Assembly: GCF_000257645.1 (NCBI RefSeq)
Contig: NZ_AJHJ01000014.1
Span: 1-64,000, forward strand
DNA: 64,000 bases
Direction: 5' to 3'
Origin: Serratia sp. M24T3
GTDB taxonomy: Bacteria > Pseudomonadota > Gammaproteobacteria > Enterobacterales > Enterobacteriaceae
Shown: positions 29,387-38,077 of the stretch, one piece after another
Position numbering within the stretch: position 1 is the first letter of the stretch
How the letters are laid out: the number at the start of each line of letters is the position of its first letter
Notes under the pieces: generated by a model
What the model was told of the DNA's origin: nothing
The model's input: the letters and a program-made list of their open reading frames with translations, nothing else
The model's database searches: none
Translations under genes and position numbers: made by a program

Positions 29387-30919
29387 ATGACAACCCCAGC
29401 CATTGCCTTACCCGCTAGCGGAACACGACAATTGTTGATCCTGCTTTGTGTCTCTGTTCCCTCATTTATGATAAGCCTTGACTCCAATATCATCGCGGTA
29501 TCGCTTTCCTCTATCGCCTCGAGCTTACATGCCGAATTCGCCGATATTGAGTGGGTGGTTAGCGCCTATACGTTAACTTTTGCGGCGTTACTTATGCCCG
29601 CGGGAGCCCTGGCAGACCGATTTGGCAGAAAGCGCATATTAATGATTGGGTTGGCGATATTCACACTGGCCTCTTTGCTGTGCGGATTATCTCACCAGGT
29701 ACTGCTGCTAAATATCTGTCGTGGGTTTCAAGGCATTGGCGGGGCATTGCAGCTCAGCGCTGCGTTGGCCACGCTTTCGCATACCTTTCGCGGAGCTCAA
29801 CGAGCTAAGGCATTTGCGTTTTGGGGATCGGTAATCGGTATTGCTATCACTTTAGGGCCCGTGGTTGGCGGATTCATTACCCAGCATTTTGGCTGGCAAT
29901 GGGCATTTTATATTAATGTGCCAGTGGGGCTGGGAATGATCATGCTGACAGCACGGGTCGCTGAAGAGTCGCGTAATCCTCATGCGGGTCGCCTCGATAA
30001 ATGGGGATTCATCACTTTTAGCAGCAGCCTGCTTATGCTCACTCTGGCGCTGATATCTGGAAATCACCTTGGCTGGAGCAGTTTTACTATCGTTACAGAA
30101 TTATCGTCGGCACTCATGTTATTTGTCCTGTTCATTGTTATCGAACTGAACCTCGAACATCCGATGCTTGATTTACGTCTTTTAAACAATAGAACCTATA
30201 TTGGCGCTAGCATTGCAGGGCTGGCCTATGCTTGCACACTGCTGACTATGCTGGCGTACCTGCCTTTGTATTTTCAAACCGCACTGGGTCTGGACCCGCA
30301 ATCGGCTGGATTACTGATGTTACCGGTGGCGCTCCCGCTTTTTATCGTCCCTCGAGGGGTCGTCATGTTGCTGGCGCCGCGCTACAGCGGACGCGCGCTG
30401 TTGACCGTGGGGTTACTGATCGTGAGCCTCGGATTGTGTTACCTGGCAATCACCGCGACGCGGATAAATTATCTATCGATGCTGGCGGGTTTGCTTTTGA
30501 TAGGCTGTGGAGCGGGGATACTCAACGGTGAAACGGCTAAATCGGCGATGAGCGTGGTGCCTCCTGAGCGGGCCGGAATGGCGTCGGGTGCCTCGGCAAC
30601 GATTCGTTTCAGTGGTATGGTGATTGGTTTCGCGGCGCTTGGCGTGATTCTCTATAGCCAGATTTATCATTCTCTCATCAATGATTTACCAGCTTTGAAC
30701 CTCGACAGCGTGCGTGGAATAGCGAGAAATGTTGCCGCGGGAAATCTGTCTTCGTTCAATCATGACAACTCTTTGCATCGTGTTGCCGTCGCCAGTTTTG
30801 CTGCCGGTTATCAACAACTGTTTATTTGGGCTGCTGCCATCAGTGCGATTTGTGCCGTAATAACTTGGCAATTAGTTAGTGCCGAAGATACCGCGCCTTA
30901 TCCGCGATTGGATAACTAA
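29387..30919 (+). CDS. MFS transporter, DHA2 (14-helix) drug exporter type
   Basis: 510 aa with about 14 membrane helices. DHA2 features: SLDSNIIAVSLSSIA in helix 1, WVVSAYTLTFAALLMPAGALADRFGRKR containing motif A between helices 2 and 3, and the motif C-like GPVVGGFI region. Proton-coupled multidrug efflux is the family role; the substrate is unknown. AAGG is about 7 bases upstream of the ATG. It follows the Rrf2 regulator on the same strand, and a Ter site lies 11 bases past its stop codon. Confidence 0.85.
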   Translation: MTTPAIALPASGTRQLLILLCVSVPSFMISLDSNIIAVSLSSIASSLHAEFADIEWVVSAYTLTFAALLMPAGALADRFGRKRILMIGLAIFTLASLLCGLSHQVLLLNICRGFQGIGGALQLSAALATLSHTFRGAQRAKAFAFWGSVIGIAITLGPVVGGFITQHFGWQWAFYINVPVGLGMIMLTARVAEESRNPHAGRLDKWGFITFSSSLLMLTLALISGNHLGWSSFTIVTELSSALMLFVLFIVIELNLEHPMLDLRLLNNRTYIGASIAGLAYACTLLTMLAYLPLYFQTALGLDPQSAGLLMLPVALPLFIVPRGVVMLLAPRYSGRALLTVGLLIVSLGLCYLAITATRINYLSMLAGLLLIGCGAGILNGETAKSAMSVVPPERAGMASGASATIRFSGMVIGFAALGVILYSQIYHSLINDLPALNLDSVRGIARNVAAGNLSSFNHDNSLHRVAVASFAAGYQQLFIWAAAISAICAVITWQLVSAEDTAPYPRLDN

Positions 30920-30929
30920 CCGGCACACC

Positions 30930-30952
30930 CTTATAGTTACAACATACAAGGA
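30930..30952 (-). other. Ter site (Tus-binding replication arrest site), second copy
   Basis: On the minus strand the 23-bp site contains GTATGTTGTAACTA, identical to E. coli TerB at positions 6-19 including the invariant G at position 6 that forms the fork-locking end. Positions 20-21 read TA instead of AA. It has the same orientation as the site upstream of tus, 2.7 kb away, and lies between the exporter gene and the broken LuxR-type gene. Confidence 0.85.
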
Positions 30953-30968
30953 AACCAATTAAACTTAG

Positions 30969-30980
30969 AGGTGCGCACCT
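30969..30980. repeat. 12-bp perfect palindrome
   Basis: AGGTGCGCACCT, 17 bases beyond the Ter site and outside any gene. No family is recognised; it is too short for a terminator and may be an operator. Confidence 0.5.
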
Positions 30981-31144
30981 AAACAACTCAGATGTCTTTA
31001 TTATTCTTCAGGAAACTACAAACCAGGCAAGGCAAAGAGTAGTTATTACTCATTGCTCCACATAACCAATACGCTATTTTAATTTATAATACTAAATTAC
31101 TATAATAGTTAACGGTTAATGTTTGCCTTGCAGTGAGCGGCACA

Positions 31145-31488
31145 ATGAATTTATATGAAAAACAAATGGCAGAAATAAATAATGTTCTGAGTGAATTAAT
31201 TGGAAGTTTGGAAAGGCTGTCTTTACTGATGTGCGAAGATAAAAAGGAATCAGTACAGCCCTGTGCCAAAAAGCCAGCAACTCTTCAAATATTATCTCAT
31301 AGAGAGTGTGAAGTTATTTATTGGTCGAGCATAGGGAAAACTTACCAGGAAACTGCCATTATTCTGGGCAATAATTACCCACAGTGAAATTTCATATGGG
31401 TAATGTGGTTAGGAACTTAAAAGTATCTAACTCTAGACAGGCAATACGGCGTGCTTTTGAGTTACAAGTCATTTGCAGCTTTGACTAA
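31145..31488 (+). pseudogene. LuxR-type HTH regulator, frameshifted
   Basis: The first frame (ATG at 31145) encodes 80 residues: a short N-terminal helical region and the start of a LuxR-type helix-turn-helix, LSHRECEVIYWSSIGKTYQET. It then reads NNYPQ and stops at 31385-31387. One frame back the domain continues without a break: TVKFHMGNVVRNLKVSNSRQ, then AIRRAFELQVICSFD and a stop at 31486-31488. The join is at CCC, 31377-31380, where loss of one C restores a complete domain. The product would be about 114 residues with no autoinducer-binding domain. Either a decayed regulator or a sequencing error; no recoding signal is seen. Confidence 0.8.
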
Positions 31489-31515
31489 GCTGATTGACAT
31501 ACCAAACTGACAACT

Positions 31516-32226
31516 TTATTCCATTATCCCCTCGTCGAAATCTCCTTCGTAACCTATTCTTTTGCTTGATAATAACTTGCCTGGAAGATAACGATGAAGA
31601 TTGCGTTTTTCGCAAAAGTCCCGAAAGTCATCGAGATGATTGACACCTGCTCTTATATACATAATTGATAATCTATTTTCAATTGTTCTGGGAGAAAGAT
31701 GTAATACATTACCGATGTCCTTGCTGCTCATACCTTGAAGCTTAAAAAATATAATTTCACACTCTTTCTCGGTAAAAAAATCATCAGGCTTACTTAGCAG
31801 CAATGAGCCTGGCAACTTTCCTCTGATGAAATCATTAGGACTGAATACTTCGAGGAATCTTGCGGATACTGCCATGCCTACACACTCATTATCTTCATTA
31901 TAAAATGGCGTCTTTTTGGTAATGTAAGGATAGTCGACAGATTCAGGATGCACTTCAAGTAAAGTGAATTTTTCCTGAGTGTTTATAACGTGATGGACCT
32001 GTTGCTGCCATAATTTCGCGATGTCATCATTCTCTAAGAGGGCAGCAGGAATTTCATTGTCGAGCCGACCTATTATCGAGTCAGGTGATTTTAATCCGGC
32101 TAACTTTGCCATGGCCATGTTGGCATAAATATATCGAGTGCTTTTATCGCGAATCCAGAACGGGGTTGGTAACTGATTGAGAGTATGCGTTAACATTTTT
32201 GGGAGAATTATAGAATTTGTATCCAT
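31516..32226 (-). CDS. PAS-domain LuxR-type transcriptional regulator
   Basis: 236 aa. Residues about 15-130 resemble a PAS fold (FWIRDKSTRYIYANMAMAKL near the start, NEDNECVGMAVSARFLEVF at its end), and residues about 145-210 are a LuxR-type helix-turn-helix (FFTEKECEIIFFKLQGMSSK, then LHLSPRTIENRLS). There is no receiver domain, so it is not a classical response regulator. Low GC. It faces the broken LuxR-type gene tail to tail with 27 bases between. AGGA lies about 9 bases before the ATG. Ligand and targets are unknown. Confidence 0.82.
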   Translation of the reverse strand: MDTNSIILPKMLTHTLNQLPTPFWIRDKSTRYIYANMAMAKLAGLKSPDSIIGRLDNEIPAALLENDDIAKLWQQQVHHVINTQEKFTLLEVHPESVDYPYITKKTPFYNEDNECVGMAVSARFLEVFSPNDFIRGKLPGSLLLSKPDDFFTEKECEIIFFKLQGMSSKDIGNVLHLSPRTIENRLSIMYIRAGVNHLDDFRDFCEKRNLHRYLPGKLLSSKRIGYEGDFDEGIME

Positions 32227-32682
32227 ACGGAATATCCTCAGTAAGATAATGAGCTATCAAAGAATAGCTTACTCTATTTTAGAGTAATATGGCGAGAGGT
32301 GAATCAAACTTTGTTTTTATTAAAGTGTATTTAAAAAGATAAGTAACCCATTGCTGTTTTAGAGATGAAAAAACCGCAGAGAAATATTTCCCACTAAAAC
32401 TAGAGTATTTGACACCCATAAGTTAAGCGATTAGCACCCTTAAGTCAGCGCATTTATTGGTTGGGGTTATTTCTTGGTGTGATATAATAAAAGCTAATTA
32501 TATATTTATTATCAATGGGAGGCGGTTAGGATATAAGTAATTAGTTTGTGTTAAATTCCGTTAAAATTTCATGCTTTAAATTGTTGTTTGATGAACTTGC
32601 CTGTGACTAATCGATGTGCGGCTACAGGAAAAGCTTGCCATTACTTAGGCAAGTTTTCTCCTGCGATTTAATGCGGGATAAA
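32227..32682. other. AT-rich intergenic region between PAS-LuxR gene and tus
   Basis: 456 bases, clearly AT-rich. It holds the promoter of the leftward PAS-LuxR gene and, near 32626-32662, the tus terminator. A 66-codon plus-strand frame at 32614-32814 mostly overlaps tus and is not credible as a gene. Confidence 0.5.
32626..32662 (-). terminator. Hairpin terminator after tus
   Basis: AGGAAAAGCTTGCC (32626-32639) pairs with GGCAAGTTTTCTCCT (32648-32662) with one bulged C and one G-T pair, 20 bases past the tus stop. T residues lie within the arm. Confidence 0.7.
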
Positions 32683-33618
32683 TTACACCGGCTGATCGGT
32701 ATACAAATGCAGGCGTTTAATCAACAAATTAAGCTGCTGAGATTCTGGTTTGTACTTATGTTTGACTGTACTGGCATCGTAATTACCGAGCTCGCCCAAT
32801 TTTGGAATTTGTAAAAGGGGTTCTCGCGGGCACAAGGTAATAAATGGTGACGGGCAGGGATGCTGCACTTGCTTTTGGCTATTGCGATACCAAACGCGCG
32901 CAATGGGTTGTACCTTTACCGGGCGTTTAATTTTCAGTATCGCGTGCGCAGGAAGTTTTTTCACATCCATGATTTCGCGATTTACGTTATCAATCCACTG
33001 TTCACGGCTGAAAGGAGGGACCGCGCGACCGGCAACGAGGCTTTTCTCGAGCTTTTGCAGTAACTCTTCTCGAGTCAGGTTCTTAATAATGTGTTTGTTG
33101 GCCCAGCCAAAGCGCACGGAGTCAGGCTGTAAAAGATAATTGATTGAGCGATATGCGTTGAGGGTGATAAGACCTCGCAGCTGGCTGTGCACAAAATCAA
33201 AACGCTGCTCAGAGGGCAGGCCCGACTCAACGGTAACAATATGTTCAAGCTCGCTTTTGAGCTTGTTAACCTCTTGAATAAGCAACTGAGCTGCCTGATA
33301 TTCCGCTTGATCGACGGCATAACAAAGCGCACCTGGAAGCCTGACCGCGGCCTTACTGCTGGCATTTAGCCCGTTGTGATGGATAAAAAGTTTCTGAAAA
33401 TGTTCCATTGCCAGCTGGTGGGCGGTTTCTCCCTGCTGTGGAGTCACTTCGATGATAGACGCAGGATTGTGCTCGGTGCCTTTTTCGATTTCTGGCAAGC
33501 AGAACACTTTTGCTTCAATGAGTTCCAGCTGGTCTAGAAAGCGGGTTAAGTCCGCCGTCGAAAGCTCCAATTCTCTGAAACATTCGCCCATCCGCAATTT
33601 TAGATCGTAATGTACCAT
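32683..33618 (-). CDS. tus: DNA replication terminus site-binding protein Tus
   Basis: 311 aa (E. coli 309). Monomeric DNA-binding protein that blocks replication forks in one direction at Ter sites. Conserved blocks: EHNPASIIEV, SSKAAVRLPGALCYAVD, the DNA-contact region LITLNAYRSI and RFGWANKHIIKNLTREE, LKIKRPVKVQPIARVWY and KQVQHPCPSPFI, and the C-terminal KHKYKPESQQLNLLIKRLHLY. I chose the second of two adjacent ATGs (33618), because GGAGG at 33623-33627 is then 4 bases away and the protein opens with a family-like M-x-x-YDL. A Ter site lies directly upstream, so Tus binding should repress its own transcription. Confidence 0.97.
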   Translation of the reverse strand: MVHYDLKLRMGECFRELELSTADLTRFLDQLELIEAKVFCLPEIEKGTEHNPASIIEVTPQQGETAHQLAMEHFQKLFIHHNGLNASSKAAVRLPGALCYAVDQAEYQAAQLLIQEVNKLKSELEHIVTVESGLPSEQRFDFVHSQLRGLITLNAYRSINYLLQPDSVRFGWANKHIIKNLTREELLQKLEKSLVAGRAVPPFSREQWIDNVNREIMDVKKLPAHAILKIKRPVKVQPIARVWYRNSQKQVQHPCPSPFITLCPREPLLQIPKLGELGNYDASTVKHKYKPESQQLNLLIKRLHLYTDQPV

Positions 33619-33626
33619 CATTCCTC

Positions 33627-33649
33627 CATTTAGTTACAACATACAATAT
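33627..33649 (-). other. Ter site overlapping the tus 5' region
   Basis: On the minus strand the site carries GTATGTTGTAACTAAA, identical to E. coli TerB over positions 6-21, including G6. It begins 8 bases before the tus ATG and touches the GGAGG ribosome-binding site, the same geometry as TerB-tus in E. coli. By the known polarity of Ter, forks moving toward lower coordinates, the direction of tus transcription, are stopped. Confidence 0.95.
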
Positions 33650-33961
33650 AACTCATTAACCTTGACAGTGCACACATCAGCTGCGGAAGTTTTTAAATTT
33701 CAGCAGTGCTTAATGGAATTTAAAATCTCTCATCAGGCCGCAAGGGTAAAATCGTGCACGCATAACGTCCATTTTAATCTGCATGATGCCATGTGATTCT
33801 GGTTTATTTGCCAAGAATAGAAGGGTGAAAATAAATTTCCAAAGGTGTCATAAATCAATAAGTGTGTTGTCTTAGATAACTGCTCAACATATTGATTCTT
33901 TTATAACATCCTGAACAGGATATTTGAAAAATAATAACTTATAAATAAGGCAATACATATC
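33650..33961. other. Intergenic region between tus and the LTA-synthase-like gene
   Basis: 312 AT-rich bases containing both divergent promoters. AAGG about 10 bases before 33962 is the probable ribosome-binding site of the plus-strand gene. No other element was recognised. Confidence 0.45.
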
Positions 33962-35656
33962 ATGAGAGATAAAAAACACCCGTCCATATTGGCGCAGTAT
34001 GTTAATGCGCCTAAAAGCTATATTTATTTTTTAGTGTTAATAATTGCGGCTTTTATCATTCTAATGAGCAATTCACCTCGTGATGTTTATCCTCTTGTCA
34101 CTGCCGCCAGCGCCTATATCTTTTGCTGCGCGATGATGTATTTACTCACGGCGAAGGCTATGTTTGCCATTACTGTTAGCAGTATGCTGGTTATCGTGTT
34201 GCAGTTTGTTAATCAGCTCAAGGTACATTTTTATAAAGATAAGCTACTCCTTTCCGACATCTATTTGATGTCAGATTTATCAAATGCGGGCACGCTGATT
34301 CATTATCCATCTGCCGGGCTTGCTATCGTCGGATTGATTATATTCGTTGTCTTAACGCTAATTATCGGATGGCGTGCAATACCCCGGCGACCAGGTTTTA
34401 TTCCTTTGATCATTGCTCTGGGAGTGATGGTGGCCAATGGTGTACTGCTAACTCAATGTATTAATCGCTATCAGCACGCGTGGGCTGGTAGTTTACCGGG
34501 AGGGACAGGTGTTTTATCTAACCTGGTGATGTCAGGTAGCAAGGCACGCTACGATTCGCCGTCTTTTTCTGATAGCGCAGAATATTTTACCTTCAGCGCT
34601 ACTGCTCTTGGCAAGATGACTCAGGTATCCGCGGGAGTGCATCCTGATATTGTTTTGCTACTGCAAGAGTCAACGGTTGATCCGACACTTTACAAGCTGC
34701 CTGATCCAACGTTGCTGCCACGTTTCTCGATGTTTGAACAAGGAGACGCGGTGAAAGCGCATACGCTAATGCGAGTTCAAACCTTTGGCGGAGGAACCTG
34801 GTTATCGGAGTTTTCGGCACTGACTGGATTGCGCAGCGATGATTTTGGCGCAATGAAAAATGCGGTGTTTTACTCGGTCATAGACCACGTTAATGACAGC
34901 CTGTTTAAACAAATGAAAGCCAATGGTTATTATACCGTAATCATCACACCGTTTAATAAGTCAGCTTATAATGCGGGCCATGCCTATAGGATGATGGGGG
35001 CCGATAAAATTATCCAGCCTCAGGAGTTAGGTTATCCCGGAAGCCTGCAGGATAACCTTTGGCATATTACTACTGCCGATATGCTGGGTTATGTCAAAGA
35101 AGTCTTGGCCACGTACACTGACAAACCGTTATTTATCTACGCGTTGACCATGTATGAGCATGGGCCTTACGACAGCCACCATAACGATGACTATCAGTTA
35201 GGCGCGGTAGTGAAAAATGCAGAATCTGCCGGTAAGTTCAGCCATTACTTGGAGAAAATCAAAACATCTGAAACGGCGCTTGAAGATTTTTTCCAGTTTG
35301 TCGCCCTGCGCCAAAGACCCACGATGTTTATGCATTTTGGTGACCATCAGCCAAATATCAGCTGGGAGAACGGCTATGCGTCCTCCTCGGCGGATGCCAT
35401 GCACCTAACGCAGTTCAGTCTGCGTGACAACATGAGCACGCCTTCGGTTTCAGACCTTGGTCCGGTGACGGATATTGCCTTTCTGGGAGGGATGTTACTC
35501 GAACATGCGCAGCTGAAAGTGTCCCCATTTTATCAGGCCAATATCGATATGCGCCATCTGTGCCATGGCGCTCTGAGTGAATGTGCGGACAAATCGCTTT
35601 ATAACAGCTACAGACATTACGTCTATGACGTCCTAAAGGCAGCTTCTCAACCTTGA
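33962..35656 (+). CDS. LTA synthase/OpgB-like membrane sulfatase-family transferase
   Basis: 564 aa. Residues 1-180 contain four or five membrane helices, and residues about 225-520 form an alkaline-phosphatase-fold domain facing the periplasm. Catalytic features of the lipoteichoic acid synthase/phosphoglycerol transferase group are seen: a metal-binding Glu in PDIVLLLQEST (about residue 235), a Thr nucleophile in FGGGTWLSEFSALTGL, a substrate His in TMYEHGPY, and metal-binding Asp-His in MHFGDHQP. In Gram-negative bacteria such proteins add phosphoglycerol or similar groups to glycans or lipids; the acceptor here is unknown. It is divergent from tus and ends 24 bases before the convergent rluF. 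Confidence 0.8.
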   Translation: MRDKKHPSILAQYVNAPKSYIYFLVLIIAAFIILMSNSPRDVYPLVTAASAYIFCCAMMYLLTAKAMFAITVSSMLVIVLQFVNQLKVHFYKDKLLLSDIYLMSDLSNAGTLIHYPSAGLAIVGLIIFVVLTLIIGWRAIPRRPGFIPLIIALGVMVANGVLLTQCINRYQHAWAGSLPGGTGVLSNLVMSGSKARYDSPSFSDSAEYFTFSATALGKMTQVSAGVHPDIVLLLQESTVDPTLYKLPDPTLLPRFSMFEQGDAVKAHTLMRVQTFGGGTWLSEFSALTGLRSDDFGAMKNAVFYSVIDHVNDSLFKQMKANGYYTVIITPFNKSAYNAGHAYRMMGADKIIQPQELGYPGSLQDNLWHITTADMLGYVKEVLATYTDKPLFIYALTMYEHGPYDSHHNDDYQLGAVVKNAESAGKFSHYLEKIKTSETALEDFFQFVALRQRPTMFMHFGDHQPNISWENGYASSSADAMHLTQFSLRDNMSTPSVSDLGPVTDIAFLGGMLLEHAQLKVSPFYQANIDMRHLCHGALSECADKSLYNSYRHYVYDVLKAASQP

Positions 35657-35680
35657 GGAGTTTTCAATATTAAAGAGGGC

Positions 35681-36556
35681 TTAACGGCCTTTCTTTTTAC
35701 GCCCAGCCTGGGCAAAGCGTTTACGAGAGGAAGCGTTATTGTCTGTTTTTTCAGGTTTTTTTACGCCTGAAATCATAGGCTTTTTAACTGCAGAAGTTTT
35801 GGCAGGCGCTTTTTTCGCTGGTTTTGCATCTTCCGAACTTGAGTTTTCAATCAGTTTAAATAACTCGATCAGCTCATCATCGGTCAGATCACGCCATTCA
35901 CCCAGCGGCAATCCTTTCAGATTGACGTTCATAATACGTGTGCGTTCAAGTTTGGTAACTTCAAAGCCAAAATGCTTGGTCATACGACGGATCTGGCGAT
36001 TTAGCCCTTGCACCAGCGTAATGCGGAACACAAACGGTGCTTCTTTCTTCACTTTGCATTTTTTAGTCACTGTGCCAAGCATCGGAACACCGGCCCCCAT
36101 ACCGTGAATAAACTCATCGGTGATAGGCTTATTTACAGTCACTAAGTATTCTTTTTCGTGATTATTTCCGGCGCGAAGAATTTTATTAACCAGATCGCCG
36201 TGATTAGTGAGGAAAATAAGTCCTTGAGAGTCTTTATCCAGGCGGCCAATGGGAAAAACACGCTTGCTATGGTTGACGAAATCGCTGATGTTGTCTTTTT
36301 CGCCTTCTTCCATCGTGGTAATAATGCCTACCGGCTTATTTAGCGCGATAAGCACCAAATCTTCTTCGTCACGCGGCTCAATAAGCTGACCATTAACTTT
36401 GACCACATCACCGGCAAATACCTGATCGCCAACGGCGGCGCGCTTACCGTTAATAAAAACGTTGCCCTGTTCAACATAACGGTCGGCATCACGGCGAGAG
36501 CAGATACCGCTCTCGCTAATGTATTTGTTCAGACGAATGGAGGATGGAGTCAGCAT
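35681..36556 (-). CDS. rluF: 23S rRNA pseudouridine(2604) synthase RluF
   Basis: 291 aa (E. coli 290). N-terminal S4 RNA-binding domain ([21 protein letters not shown]), then the RsuA-family catalytic domain with [20 protein letters not shown] carrying the catalytic Asp, and [13 protein letters not shown] basic Lys/Ala-rich tail ending KKKGR follows, as in E. coli. Converts U2604 of 23S rRNA. Single gene. Confidence 0.96.
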   Translation of the reverse strand: MLTPSSIRLNKYISESGICSRRDADRYVEQGNVFINGKRAAVGDQVFAGDVVKVNGQLIEPRDEEDLVLIALNKPVGIITTMEEGEKDNISDFVNHSKRVFPIGRLDKDSQGLIFLTNHGDLVNKILRAGNNHEKEYLVTVNKPITDEFIHGMGAGVPMLGTVTKKCKVKKEAPFVFRITLVQGLNRQIRRMTKHFGFEVTKLERTRIMNVNLKGLPLGEWRDLTDDELIELFKLIENSSSEDAKPAKKAPAKTSAVKKPMISGVKKPEKTDNNASSRKRFAQAGRKKKGR

Positions 36557-36648
36557 GATCTTTTCCGCAAAAGGCGGAACTATACCTCAACACAGTTCCA
36601 TTGCGAAGCCTAAGAGCAACGAATCTTGCCGGTAAATCTCACCGCGAT

Positions 36649-37950
36649 TTAATTGCGTACAACGCGCGATTCAGCCAGACGCATGAGTCGATAACCAATC
36701 CCAATCGCTATAGCCAGCATCACACAAATGTAAGCGGTGATCCCACCCCAGGCAAACTTGTTCCAGAAAAAGCCGCCTAGTGTCCCGGCAACGCTGGAAC
36801 CGGCATAATAGCTAAATAAATAGAGTGAAGAAGCCTGTCCTTTAGCGCGTCTTGCGCGTTTGCCGATCCAGCCGCTGGCGACCGAGTGGGCAGCAAAGAA
36901 GCCACCGGTCACCATCGCCATACCGATAAACACCAGCCAAACCGGCGAAAGCGCAGTGATCAAAATCCCAACCAGCATCAGCAGCAGTGAGCCAATCAGC
37001 ACCGGTCCACGTCCATAAACCGCGGTGAGGGCACCGGCCTTCGGAGAGCTATAAGTTCCCATCAAGTAGGCTATCGACAAAATACCGACAATCGCCTGAC
37101 TAAGATGGTAAGGAGCACCGAGCAGACGATAACCAATGTAGTTAAACATGGTCACAAAGCTCCCCATAATCAGGAAACCTTCGGCAAACAGCAGCGGCAA
37201 ACCGCTGTCACGCCAGTGAAGTTTGAAATTAATCAATAGCTTGCGTGGACTCAAGGAGCTGGCGCGAAAATGGGCAGAAGCGGGCAGGATTTTCCAGAAC
37301 ATCGCCGCAGAAAGCAGCGCAAAAACGCCAATCACCGCTACCGCAGTACGCCATGACACAAAATCGGTTAACACACCGGTTAATAGACGCCCACTCATGC
37401 CGCCAATCGAGTTGCCGCTGATATACAGCCCCATCGAGAACGCCACGACACTTGGGTGAATTTCTTCGCTGAGATAGGTCATCGCCACGGCTGCAACGCC
37501 GCTCAAAGACAGGCCCACCAAGGCACGCATCACCAGAATTGCGTGCCAACTGGTCATCACCGAGCAAATCAGGGTGCAAATAGCCGCCAGCATCAGGCCA
37601 ACTACCATCACGTTTTTACGCCCCACGGCATCGGAAATGGGTCCGGTAAACAGCAATCCAATGGCTAACAGACCGGTCGCTGCCGAAAGTGACAAACTGC
37701 TTGCCGCCGGAGAAACGCCGAAATCTTGCGACAGCACCGGCATGATCGGTTGAACGCAATAAAGCAGGGCGAAAGTCGCCAGACCGGCAGAAAACAGCGC
37801 CAGCGTGACGCGAATAAACTGCGGCGTGCCGCGCTTGATATAGATACCTTTAACCTGCGGTGAGACTTGCGATGTGGAAGCGTGCAGTTCGTCATCGTTT
37901 ACCGATTGGCCTGCCGAGTGGGAAGCTGGCTGCCGACGCGTGGTATTCAC
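36649..37950 (-). CDS. ynfM: MFS transporter YnfM
   Basis: 433 aa (E. coli YnfM 417). Twelve-helix drug/arabinose-exporter-type MFS protein. The block RGTPQFIRVTLALFSAGLAT and the long near-identical stretch around SLSGVAAVAMTYLSEEIHPS, GLYISGNSIGGMSGRLLTG and KRARRAKGQASSLYLFSYY identify YnfM. The hydrophilic N-terminus of about 45 residues precedes helix 1. Substrate not established. Divergent from the LysR gene ynfL, the same arrangement as in E. coli, so YnfL likely controls it. Confidence 0.92.
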   Translation of the reverse strand: MNTTRRQPASHSAGQSVNDDELHASTSQVSPQVKGIYIKRGTPQFIRVTLALFSAGLATFALLYCVQPIMPVLSQDFGVSPAASSLSLSAATGLLAIGLLFTGPISDAVGRKNVMVVGLMLAAICTLICSVMTSWHAILVMRALVGLSLSGVAAVAMTYLSEEIHPSVVAFSMGLYISGNSIGGMSGRLLTGVLTDFVSWRTAVAVIGVFALLSAAMFWKILPASAHFRASSLSPRKLLINFKLHWRDSGLPLLFAEGFLIMGSFVTMFNYIGYRLLGAPYHLSQAIVGILSIAYLMGTYSSPKAGALTAVYGRGPVLIGSLLLMLVGILITALSPVWLVFIGMAMVTGGFFAAHSVASGWIGKRARRAKGQASSLYLFSYYAGSSVAGTLGGFFWNKFAWGGITAYICVMLAIAIGIGYRLMRLAESRVVRN

Positions 37951-38077
37951 GTGAAATCCTTAATTAAATTAATATGACAAATACGGGAATGTTTAAAAAT
38001 TTTACTCAGGTTTACAGACTTTTTCTAATATATTAATTCCTATGGTTTGATACTTTAAACATATCAATGGAGGTTTA

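Noticed and set aside
30969-30980. dif-like GGTGCGCA
   Set aside because: Only part of the XerC arm matches; the central region and XerD arm are absent.
32614-32814. 66-codon plus-strand frame
   Set aside because: Mostly antisense to tus and its terminator, without a shine-dalgarno or family similarity.
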